In this document: one piece after another, positions 1 through 6,071 of the stretch
Layout of the letters: every line of letters begins with the position of its first letter
Position numbering within the stretch: the first letter of the stretch is position 1
The notes under the pieces: model-generated
The model's input: the letters and a program-made list of their open reading frames with translations, nothing else
Told to the model about the DNA's origin: nothing
Databases searched by the model: none
Program-made: the position numbers and the translations under genes
DNA from: ZC4RG30 sp964417875
GTDB taxonomy: Bacteria; Pseudomonadota; Gammaproteobacteria; Steroidobacterales; Steroidobacteraceae
DNA length: 10,117 nucleotides
Direction of reading: 5' to 3'
NCBI GenBank assembly: GCA_964417875.1
Contig: CAYQJU010000089.1
Coordinates: 1-10,117, forward strand

Positions 1-24
1 CGCTGGTGGTGGCCCCACTCCTGA
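1..24 (+). CDS. trpL: trp leader peptide, 3' end only (partial)
   Basis: The first eight codons of the window read Arg-Trp-Trp-Trp-Pro-His-Ser-stop, with three tandem TGG codons at 4-12 and TGA at 22-24. Three consecutive codons for the rarest amino acid, directly before a stop and about 85 bases upstream of trpE, are the hallmark of a tryptophan leader peptide. Its translation would sense charged tRNA-Trp; the E. coli leader has two tandem Trp codons in the same arrangement. The start codon, ribosome binding site and promoter lie left of the window, so the full length is unknown. The alternative, the tail of an ordinary upstream protein, is less likely because the downstream RNA folds as expected for an attenuator. 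Confidence 0.82.
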   Translation, partial: RWWWPHS

Positions 25-34
25 CGGAGCGGGG
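13..34 (+). promoter_or_regulatory. trp attenuator pause hairpin (segments 1:2)
   Basis: Bases 13-21 pair with 26-34 (four pairs, one A/C mismatch, four pairs) around a four-base loop that contains most of the leader stop codon. The hairpin begins right after the three Trp codons, where segments 1 and 2 of an attenuator should lie. A ribosome stalled on the Trp codons would cover the 5' arm and free the 3' arm. A ribosome at the stop codon would cover the 3' arm. The pairing is seen directly; the pausing role is inferred from known trp attenuators. Confidence 0.65.
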
Positions 35-95
35 TGCTGGTCGTCTTGCGCAAGCCTTAGCAGCTTCAAACGACTCCATGCCAGAACCCATCTCC
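26..95 (+). promoter_or_regulatory. candidate antiterminator pairing (segments 2:3)
   Basis: Bases 26-29 can pair with 92-95, and 32-35 with 86-89, separated by a 2x2 internal loop. This pairing uses the 3' arm of the leader hairpin and the 5' arm of the terminator, so it excludes both. The loop between the arms is about 50 bases, longer than in E. coli, but it can be shortened by a small internal helix (36-39 with 61-64) and a cttg/caag hairpin at 45-54. It is weaker than the terminator, and I found it by eye, so the exact registration is uncertain. Confidence 0.5.
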
Positions 96-117
96 GGCTG
101 CCGGTGATGGGTTTTTT
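85..117 (+). terminator. intrinsic terminator / trp attenuator (segments 3:4)
   Basis: Bases 85-92 pair perfectly with 106-113. After one T/T mismatch, 94-97 pair with 101-104 around a three-base CTG loop. The stem is followed by an uninterrupted run of six T at 112-117, then ATT. This is a strong rho-independent terminator immediately upstream of trpE and downstream of the Trp-codon leader, so the natural reading is the attenuator. It stops transcription when tryptophan is plentiful and is bypassed when the leader ribosome stalls. Its 3' arm overlaps the most upstream possible trpE start codons (GTG 104, ATG 107). Confidence 0.88.
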
Positions 118-1540
118 ATTGTCCGACGGAAACATCGAACGCGAGGAAACGCTTCTGAAACCGCCATTCGACATCGCAGGCGACCTGGACACGCCGGTGT
201 CCGCCTACGCGAAGCTGGCTTCCTTCAATCCGCGCTTCCTGCTGGAAAGTGTCGAGGGCGGCGAGCGGCTGGCCCGCTATTCCTTCATCGGATTCGGCAA
301 GGGGCTGGAGGTGCGGCTGGATGCGCGCGCGCTGACCATCGGCGGCGATGTGTACCCGGTGCCCGAATCAAGGGAAGGCCTGCTGCTGCGGCTGCGCGAG
401 GCACTGGCGCGCGCGCCGCGCCCGATGCCCGAGCTGCCCGGCATGCCGCTGGCCGGCGGACTGGTGGGGTTCACCGCCTATGACGTGGTGCGCTTCTTCG
501 AGCGGCTGCCGACGCGCCATGCGCGCCGGCCCGAAGCGCCGGTGCTGCACTATGTCGCGCCCGAGTCGCTGCTGGTGTTCGACCATCTCACGCGCGGCAT
601 CGCGCTGCTGCATGCCGGCAGCGAGAGCGAGCGCCAGGTGCTGCGTCGCGAAGTGATCGCCGCACTGCGTGGCGGTCTGGTGCTGCCGCGAGCGCAGAAG
701 GGCTTCACCGACCCGGTCGTGTCGCTGGGACGCGAGGACTTCATGGCCGGCGTGCGCCGTGCGCAGGACTACATCGCCGCCGGCGACGTGTACCAGCTGG
801 TGCTGTCGTCGAAGTTCTCCGGTCGCCACCAGCTCGACCCTTTCCAGGTGTATCGCGCGCTGCGGCTGATCAATCCCTCGCCCTACATGTATTACTGCCA
901 GCTCGGCGGCGTGACCGTGGTGGGCTCCTCGCCCGAGGCGCTGGTGAAGCTGAAGGGCGGGCGCGCCGAGCTGCGTCCCATCGCCGGCACGTTGCCGCGC
1001 ATGGCCGACCACGCGGCAGACCTGGCCAACGAGCGGCGCCTGCTGGCCGATCCGAAGGAGAACGCGGAGCATGTGATGCTGGTGGACCTGGCGCGCAACG
1101 ACCTGGGGCGCGTGGCCGCCGCCGGCAGCGTGGTGGTGGATCCCTACCGCGTCATCGAGCGCTACAGCCATGTGATGCACATCGTCAGCGGCGTGCAGGG
1201 CGATCTGGCGCCGGATCGCGATGCCTTCGACCTGTTCGCCGCCACGTTCCCGGCCGGCACGCTGGTGGGTGCGCCCAAGGTGCGCGCGATGCAGATCATC
1301 GAGGAGCTGGAGCCGGTGGACCGCGGCCTGTATGGCGGCACCATCGGCTACTTCGGTGCGCAGGGCGACATGGACCAGGCCATCACCATCCGCACGCTGG
1401 TGTTCGAGGGCGACCAGTACAGCTACCAGGCCGGTGCCGGCGTGGTGGCCGACAGCCATCCTGAATCCGAATTCAACGAAGTCTTCGCCAAGAGCGCCGC
1501 GCTGCGCAGTGCGCTCTCGATGGCCGGGGAGGGACTGTGA
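107..1540 (+). CDS. trpE: anthranilate synthase component I
   Basis: TrpE converts chorismate, with ammonia delivered by TrpG, to anthranilate and pyruvate, the first committed step of tryptophan synthesis. With ATG 107 it is 477 residues, normal for the family. The N-terminal domain carries LLES (45-48), part of the tryptophan feedback site in enteric TrpE, and NPSPYMYY follows later, so allosteric inhibition is likely kept. The chorismate-binding domain shows GSSPE (273-277), PIAGT (291-295), DPKENAEH (315-322), and near the C-terminus FPAGTLVGAPK and GAGVVADS. Alanine in PIAGT, where aminodeoxychorismate synthase PabB has lysine, argues for TrpE over PabB. The usual GTRPR is GTLPR here. 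The start is uncertain: GTG 104 and ATG 107 lie in the terminator 3' arm with no good ribosome binding site, while TTG 119, just after the T run and preceded by GATGGG, would give 473 residues. Confidence 0.96.
   Translation: MGFLLSDGNIEREETLLKPPFDIAGDLDTPVSAYAKLASFNPRFLLESVEGGERLARYSFIGFGKGLEVRLDARALTIGGDVYPVPESREGLLLRLREALARAPRPMPELPGMPLAGGLVGFTAYDVVRFFERLPTRHARRPEAPVLHYVAPESLLVFDHLTRGIALLHAGSESERQVLRREVIAALRGGLVLPRAQKGFTDPVVSLGREDFMAGVRRAQDYIAAGDVYQLVLSSKFSGRHQLDPFQVYRALRLINPSPYMYYCQLGGVTVVGSSPEALVKLKGGRAELRPIAGTLPRMADHAADLANERRLLADPKENAEHVMLVDLARNDLGRVAAAGSVVVDPYRVIERYSHVMHIVSGVQGDLAPDRDAFDLFAATFPAGTLVGAPKVRAMQIIEELEPVDRGLYGGTIGYFGAQGDMDQAITIRTLVFEGDQYSYQAGAGVVADSHPESEFNEVFAKSAALRSALSMAGEGL
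1526..1533 (+). promoter_or_regulatory. trpG ribosome binding site
   Basis: GGGGAGGG lies inside the end of trpE. GGAGG at 1528-1532 is 4 bases from GTG 1537 and 13 bases from the alternative ATG 1546. Neither spacing is ideal, but the site favours the GTG start, which also overlaps the trpE stop. Confidence 0.6.
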
Positions 1541-2142
1541 GCGACATGCAGAAACCACGCCTGCTGCTGATCGACAACTACGACTCCTTTACCTACAACC
1601 TCGTGCAGGCCTTCCTGGTGCTGGGCGCGGATGTGCGCGTGCTGCGCAATGACGAGGTCAGCGTCGATGAGGCGCTGCGCATGGACATCACGCACCTGTG
1701 CATCTCGCCCGGCCCGGGCACGCCGCGCGATGCCGGCGTGTCCATGGAGATGATCCGCGCCTTCGCCGGCCGCAAGCCGATCTTCGGCGTGTGCCTGGGC
1801 CACCAGGCCATCGTCGAGGCCTTCGGCGGCGAGGTGGTGCGCGCGCAGCGGCTGATGCATGGCAAGACCTCGCAGGTGAAGCACGATGGCCGCACGCTGT
1901 TTGCAGGCCTGCCGCAGCCGGCCGAGGTGGGCCGCTATCACTCGCTGATCGCCGAGGCGGCCGCAGTGCCGGCCGACCTGGAAGTGACCGCCTCGACCAC
2001 CGAGGGCGAGATCATGGGCGTGCGTCACCGCAAGTACACCATCGAGGGCGTGCAGTTCCACCCGGAGAGCGTGCTGACGCCCGAGGGCCCGCAGCTGATG
2101 GGCAATTTCCTGAAACTGACCGCGCCACTGCGCAGCGAGTAG
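1537..2142 (+). CDS. trpG: anthranilate synthase component II, glutamine amidotransferase
   Basis: TrpG hydrolyses glutamine and passes ammonia to TrpE. It is a class I glutamine amidotransferase of 201 residues, the normal size for an unfused protein. The N-terminus has LLLIDNYDSFTYNLVQ, then GPGTPRDAG, the nucleophile elbow GVCLGHQ with Cys86, HGKTSQV, RYHSL, and FHPES with His175 and Glu177, so the Cys-His-Glu triad is complete. GTG 1537 overlaps the trpE stop (GTGA, 4 bases), suggesting coupled translation of the two subunits. ATG 1546 is an alternative start three codons later. As TrpG and PabA are near-identical in sequence and one protein can serve both enzymes, it may also support folate synthesis; its place in the operon makes TrpG the main role. 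Confidence 0.96.
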   Translation: MSDMQKPRLLLIDNYDSFTYNLVQAFLVLGADVRVLRNDEVSVDEALRMDITHLCISPGPGTPRDAGVSMEMIRAFAGRKPIFGVCLGHQAIVEAFGGEVVRAQRLMHGKTSQVKHDGRTLFAGLPQPAEVGRYHSLIAEAAAVPADLEVTASTTEGEIMGVRHRKYTIEGVQFHPESVLTPEGPQLMGNFLKLTAPLRSE

Positions 2143-2146
2143 GAGG
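2140..2146 (+). promoter_or_regulatory. trpD ribosome binding site overlapping the trpG stop
   Basis: TAGGAGG contains the trpG stop codon (2140-2142) and a perfect AGGAGG (2141-2146), 7 bases before ATG 2154. It fixes the trpD start and would let ribosomes finishing trpG reinitiate. Confidence 0.8.
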
Positions 2147-2153
2147 ACGCAAG

Positions 2154-3358
2154 ATGGCCGCCAACCCTGTACAGATGCGCGCCTGGCTCGATGCCGTGCT
2201 CGATCAGCGTGCACTTTCCACCGATGAGGCGCGCGAGCTGCTGGTCGGCCTCACCGATGAATCGCTGCCGCCGGCGCTGTGCGGTGCATTGCTGGCGGCG
2301 ATCCGCGCCAAGGGCGTGACGCCCGTGGAACTGCGCGGCTTTGCCATGGGCATGCGCTCGCTGGCGCGCCGTCCGCGCATCGAGCGCGGCATGGATGCGG
2401 TGGACATCGTCGGCACCGGTGGCGATCGCTCCGGCAGCTTCAACCTTTCCACCGGTGCGTCGCTGCTGACCGCGGCCGCGGGCCTGCCGGTGGTCAAGCA
2501 CGGCAACCGTTCGGTGTCGAGCAAGGCCGGCAGCGCGGATGTGCTCGAGGCGCTGGGCCTTGCACTGCCGCTGGATGAAGAACGCGCCGCGCAGTGCCTG
2601 GCCGCCACCGGCTTCACCTTCCTGTTCGCGCCGCACTACCACCCCGCGATGAAGGCCATCGCCCCGGTGCGCGCCGCGATGGGCGTGCGCACGGTGTTCA
2701 ACATCCTGGGACCGCTGACCAATCCGGCCGAGCCGGCCTTCCATGTGATCGGCGCATACAACGAGTCCACCGCACGCTGCATGGCCGAGGCGCTGGCCGG
2801 CCTGCCGCTGAAGCGCGCCTTCGTCGTGCATGGCAGTGGCGGCTGGGACGAGCCCACGCCGCTGGGTCCCTTCCTGCTGCTGGATGTGCGTCCGGGCCAG
2901 GTGACCGAACTGCGCCGCGATCCGGCCGAATATGGCATTGCGGCCTGCACCGATGGCGACCTGCGNNNNNNNNNNNNNNNNNNNNNNNNNNNNNNNNNNN
3001 NNNNNNNNNNNNNNNNNNNNNNNNNNNNNNNNNNNNNNNNNNNNNNNNNNNNNNNNNNNNNNNNNTGCGCCGCGATCCGGCCGAATATGGCATTGCGGCC
3101 TGCACCGATGGCGACCTGCGCGGCGCCGACGCCGCCCACAACGCCGCGGAGATGACCCGCGTGCTGCGCGGCGAGCAGCGCGGTCCGCATCGCGATGCGC
3201 TGGTGCTCAGCGCCGCGCTGGCGCTGGAAGTGGCCGGACGTGCCGACGGACCGCACGACAGTGCCGCGCTGGCGGCGGCGGCCATCGATGACGGACGGGC
3301 CAGCAGCCTGCTGGCAAGACTGGCCGCGTTCTCGCGCGCGGCCACCGTGCCGGCATGA
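2154..3358 (+). CDS. trpD: anthranilate phosphoribosyltransferase (interrupted by an assembly gap)
   Basis: TrpD joins anthranilate to PRPP, giving phosphoribosylanthranilate. The 5' part has an N-terminal helical region, the glycine-rich PRPP loop GTGGD (87-91) with FNLST, KHGNRSVSSKAGSAD (115-129), and MGVRTVFNILGPLTNP (176-191). The frame runs into 100 Ns at 2966-3065, and the 3' part, ending in TGA 3356-3358, lies in another frame. The 55 bases before the Ns are repeated exactly after them. Deleting 155 bases (Ns plus one copy) puts both parts in the same frame and yields 349 residues, normal for unfused TrpD, so the gene is most likely intact in the organism. The ATG is set by AGGAGG at 2141-2146. 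It follows trpG by 11 bases, and its stop overlaps the trpC start. Confidence 0.93.
2911..2965 (+). repeat. 55-base direct repeat, left copy (contig-end overlap)
   Basis: This stretch of trpD is identical base for base to 3066-3120 on the other side of the N run. It ends exactly at the first N. It is best explained as the shared end of two contigs, not a biological repeat. Confidence 0.95.
2966..3065. other. assembly gap of exactly 100 N
   Basis: A run of 100 unknown bases lies inside trpD. A round length of 100 is the usual placeholder for a gap of unknown size. The flanking identical 55-base ends and the restored reading frame on their merger indicate that the real gap length is zero or negative. 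Confidence 0.98.
3066..3120 (+). repeat. 55-base direct repeat, right copy (contig-end overlap)
   Basis: Exact second copy of 2911-2965, starting at the first base after the Ns. In the corrected sequence only one of the two copies would exist, and trpD would run on into the Gly-Ala-Asp-Ala-Ala-His-Asn codons from 3122. Confidence 0.95.
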
Positions 3359-4179
3359 GCGATTTCCTCGCCGGCATGGCCGACAGCAGTCGCCGCCGCG
3401 TCGAGGCGGCGCTGCAACTGCTGCCGCAAGAGGAGCTCTGGCAGCGCGCGCTGCGCGCGCCCCCTGCGCCGGCCTTGCGGCTGTCGCCGCAGGGATTCGA
3501 TGTCATCGCCGAGGTGAAGCTGCGTTCTCCGGCGGTGGGTCAGCTCGCCGGCGGCAGCACGGATGTGATGGCGCGGGTCGCCAGCTATGCCCAGGCCGGC
3601 GCCGCGGCCGTGTCCGTGCTCACCGAGCCGGAGCGGTTCGAGGGTTCGCTGATCCACCTGGACCAGGCCGCGCGCGCCCTGCAGCCGACTGGCGTGCCGG
3701 CGATGCGCAAGGATTTCCTGGTGCATCCCTGCCAGGTCGCCGAGGCACGTCTGTCCGGCGCCGGCGGCATCCTCGTCATCGTGCGCATGCTGGCGCGCGA
3801 GGAGCTGGATGCGCTGCTCGACGCGGCGGTGAAGCTTCGCCTGTTCGTGCTGATCGAGGCGTTCGATGAGCGCGACATTGCCATCGCCGCCGAACTGGTA
3901 CAGCAGCATGGCGGCCAGGGCGTGCCGCTGCTGGTGGGCGTGAACAGCCGCGACCTGGTCACGCTGAAGGTGGTGCCGGGACGGCTGGAAGAACTCGCCG
4001 TCCACCTGCCCGTCGGCGTGCCGCGGGTGGCGGAAAGCGGCCTGCAGGATGCGGCCGATGCGGCGCGCCTGGCGCGCGCCGGCTATCAACTGGCGCTGGT
4101 GGGCAGTGCGCTGATGACCGCGGCGGAACCGCCGGCCCTGCTGGCCGCGATGATCGCCGCCGGCCGCGGGGCACGCTGA
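3355..4179 (+). CDS. trpC: indole-3-glycerol phosphate synthase, divergent form
   Basis: TrpC closes the indole ring, turning the TrpF product CdRP into indole-3-glycerol phosphate with loss of CO2 and water. The protein is 274 residues, one TIM barrel, not fused to TrpF. By motif alignment with characterised enzymes the catalytic residues are all present: Glu53 and Lys55 in AEVK, Lys119 in RKDF, Glu168 in LIEAFD, Asn197 in GVNSRDL and Ser228 in AESG. SVLTEPERFEGS and LVGSALM also fit. It is nevertheless unusual: the conserved SPSKG is SPAVG (58-62), losing its lysine, and the typical NNR is NSR. It differs clearly from the common proteobacterial type. ATG 3355 overlaps the trpD stop (ATGA), and its stop abuts the trpF ATG, so translation is probably coupled on both sides. 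Confidence 0.93.
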   Translation: MSDFLAGMADSSRRRVEAALQLLPQEELWQRALRAPPAPALRLSPQGFDVIAEVKLRSPAVGQLAGGSTDVMARVASYAQAGAAAVSVLTEPERFEGSLIHLDQAARALQPTGVPAMRKDFLVHPCQVAEARLSGAGGILVIVRMLAREELDALLDAAVKLRLFVLIEAFDERDIAIAAELVQQHGGQGVPLLVGVNSRDLVTLKVVPGRLEELAVHLPVGVPRVAESGLQDAADAARLARAGYQLALVGSALMTAAEPPALLAAMIAAGRGAR

Positions 4180-4821
4180 ATGGGCTTCGTGAAGATCTGC
4201 GGCATGACCGACACGCGCGCCGTCGCCGCGGCGCTGGCGGCCGGCGCCGATGCCATCGGCTTCGTGTTCGCGCCGTCGGTGCGGCAGGTGACGCCCGAAC
4301 AGGCCGCGCAGCTGGCACGGCCGGCTCGCGGGCGCGCGCTGTGCGTGGCGGTCACGCAGCATCCTTCCGCCGAGCTGCTGGAACTGGTCTTCGAGGTCTT
4401 CCGGCCGGATGTCCTGCAGTCCGATCGCAATGACCTGCAGGGCATAGACCTGCCTTCGGGCGTGACCGCGTGGCCAGTGCTGCGGGGCGCGGCCGATGCG
4501 CCTGGCGACGATGCGGACGGCCGCAGCAGCGCCGCGGCCTCCGCCGCGCGCATCCTGTTCGAAGGTCCGCGCAGCGGCACCGGCCAGGTGGCCGACTGGA
4601 GCACCGCGCGCACACTGGCCAGGCGCCGCGAGCTGATCCTCGCCGGCGGCCTGTCGCCGGACAACGTGGCCCACGCCGTGGCCGAGGTGCGTCCCTTCGG
4701 CGTGGATGTATCCAGCGGCGTCGAGGAAGCGCCCGGCCGCAAGAGCCCGCAATTGATCGAGTCATTCGTGAGCCGGGCGCGCGAGGCCTTCGCCCGCGTC
4801 CGCAATGGAGAAGCAAGATGA
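4180..4821 (+). CDS. trpF: phosphoribosylanthranilate isomerase, divergent form
   Basis: TrpF performs the Amadori rearrangement of phosphoribosylanthranilate to CdRP. It is 213 residues, normal for the free enzyme. VKICGMT at the start contains the catalytic Cys7; GADAIGFVFAPS, SGTG (132-135), LAGGLSPDNV and GVDVSSGVEEAPG are the later family motifs. Two positions are odd. The general acid aspartate (Asp126 in the Thermotoga enzyme, usually in LLD) appears to be Glu128 in ILFEG. The usual QLHG is QSDR (80-83). The first is a conservative swap and the rest is intact, so I expect an active enzyme of a less common subfamily. ATG 4180 directly follows the trpC TGA, and its stop overlaps the trpB start by 4 bases. 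Confidence 0.92.
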   Translation: MGFVKICGMTDTRAVAAALAAGADAIGFVFAPSVRQVTPEQAAQLARPARGRALCVAVTQHPSAELLELVFEVFRPDVLQSDRNDLQGIDLPSGVTAWPVLRGAADAPGDDADGRSSAAASAARILFEGPRSGTGQVADWSTARTLARRRELILAGGLSPDNVAHAVAEVRPFGVDVSSGVEEAPGRKSPQLIESFVSRAREAFARVRNGEAR

Positions 4822-6071
4822 GTACCCTGATGGACAAGGCCGAGGCGGATCGCCTGCTGGCCGATCTGCTGGCCGGCCGACTGCCGGGACCGGAAGGACG
4901 CTTCGGTCCCTACGGCGGGCGCTACATACCCGAGACACTGGTGCCGGCCTTCGACCGGCTGACGGCCGCCGTGCACGAGATCCTGCCGTCGCGCGACTAT
5001 CGCGAGGAGCTGTCGGCGGAGCTGCGTGACTGGGTGGGACGTCCCACCGCGCTGTCACCGATGCGTTCGCTGAGTCGTCGCTGGGGCGCGGAAATCTGGC
5101 TGAAGCGCGAGGATCTTGCCCACACAGGTGCGCACAAGATCAACAATGCGCTGGGCCAGGCCATTCTCGCGCGGCGCATGGGCGCGAAGCGCGTGGTCGC
5201 CGAGACCGGTGCCGGCCAGCACGGCGTCGCCACCGCGGCGGCATGCGCGCGCGTCGGCCTGCCCTGCACCGTGTACATGGGCGAGGTCGACATGGCGCGC
5301 CAGGCCCCGAACGTGGGCCGCATGCGCCTGATGGGCGCCACCGTGGTGCCGGTGACCAGCGGCGAACGCACGCTGCGCGCGGCCATCGACGAGGCCTTCC
5401 GCGACTGGGTCACCGATCCTTCCGGCACGTTCTACTGCCTGGGCTCGGCGCTGGGTCCGCATCCCTATCCCTACCTGGTGCGCGAGCTGCAGGCCGTGAT
5501 CGGCCGCGAGGCGCGTGAGCAGATCCAGCAGCGCACCGGCGGCCTGCCCGATGTGCTGGTGGCCTGCGTGGGCGGTGGCTCCAACGCCATCGGCCTGTTC
5601 CATGCCTTCCTCGGCGATGCCTCGGTGAAGATCTTCGGCGTGGAAGCCGGTGGTCGCGGACCGGGCCTGGGCGACAACGCGGCGCGCATGGCCACCGGCC
5701 GTCCCGGCGTGCTGCATGGAACCTATTCGCTGCTGCTGCAGGACGAGCATGGCCAGGTGCAGGAGACGCACTCGGTGTCCGCCGGCCTCGATTATTCCGG
5801 CGTCGGCCCCGAGCATGCGCTGCTGCGCGACATCGGTCGCGCCGAATACATGATGGCGCTGGACCAGGACGCGCTCGACTGCGTGAAGGAATGCAGCACC
5901 CATGAAGGCGTGCTGCCGGCGCTGGAGAGTGCGCATGCGCTGTGGGGCGCGCGCGAACTGGCCAGGCTTTACCCGGGCAAGCGCATCCTGGTCGGACTCT
6001 CCGGTCGTGGGGACAAGGACATGCCCACGCTGCAGACCACCTTGCTGGCCGGCGAGGAGGGCGCGCAGTGA
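4818..6071 (+). CDS. trpB: tryptophan synthase beta subunit
   Basis: TrpB condenses indole, channelled from TrpA, with serine to make tryptophan, using pyridoxal phosphate. The protein is 417 residues, typical of the TrpB1 class that pairs with TrpA. It shows FGPYGGRYIPETL near the N-terminus, the PLP lysine in GAHKINN (Lys107), the catalytic glutamate in ETGAGQHG (Glu129), the phosphate-binding GGGSNA (252-257), and a C-terminal LSGRGDKD. The start is supported by GGAG at 4807-4810, 7 bases before ATG 4818. ATGA overlaps the trpF stop, and the 3' end overlaps trpA. No key residue is missing. This is the most conserved protein of the operon. Confidence 0.97.
   Translation: MSTLMDKAEADRLLADLLAGRLPGPEGRFGPYGGRYIPETLVPAFDRLTAAVHEILPSRDYREELSAELRDWVGRPTALSPMRSLSRRWGAEIWLKREDLAHTGAHKINNALGQAILARRMGAKRVVAETGAGQHGVATAAACARVGLPCTVYMGEVDMARQAPNVGRMRLMGATVVPVTSGERTLRAAIDEAFRDWVTDPSGTFYCLGSALGPHPYPYLVRELQAVIGREAREQIQQRTGGLPDVLVACVGGGSNAIGLFHAFLGDASVKIFGVEAGGRGPGLGDNAARMATGRPGVLHGTYSLLLQDEHGQVQETHSVSAGLDYSGVGPEHALLRDIGRAEYMMALDQDALDCVKECSTHEGVLPALESAHALWGARELARLYPGKRILVGLSGRGDKDMPTLQTTLLAGEEGAQ
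6054..6061 (+). promoter_or_regulatory. trpA ribosome binding site
   Basis: GAGGAGGG sits inside the trpB 3' end, with GGAGG at 6056-6060, 7 bases before GTG 6068. It decides the GTG start of trpA over the upstream in-frame ATG at 5942, which lies deep inside trpB. Confidence 0.8.

Noticed and set aside
107..1540. Assignment as aminodeoxychorismate synthase PabB
   Set aside because: The PIAGT motif has alanine where PabB has lysine, the LLES feedback motif is present, and the gene leads a full trp operon behind a Trp-codon leader.
368..1558. Long open frame antisense to trpE (and similar ones at 2698-4752, 6789-8405 minus, 9108-10094 plus)
   Set aside because: They lie opposite well-identified genes, have His/Arg/Ala-rich low-complexity translations with no recognisable family, and are expected from strong G/C bias at third codon positions.
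2154..3358. trpD as a frameshifted pseudogene or a gene carrying an insertion
   Set aside because: The break coincides with an N run flanked by identical 55-base ends, and merging the ends restores the frame and normal length.
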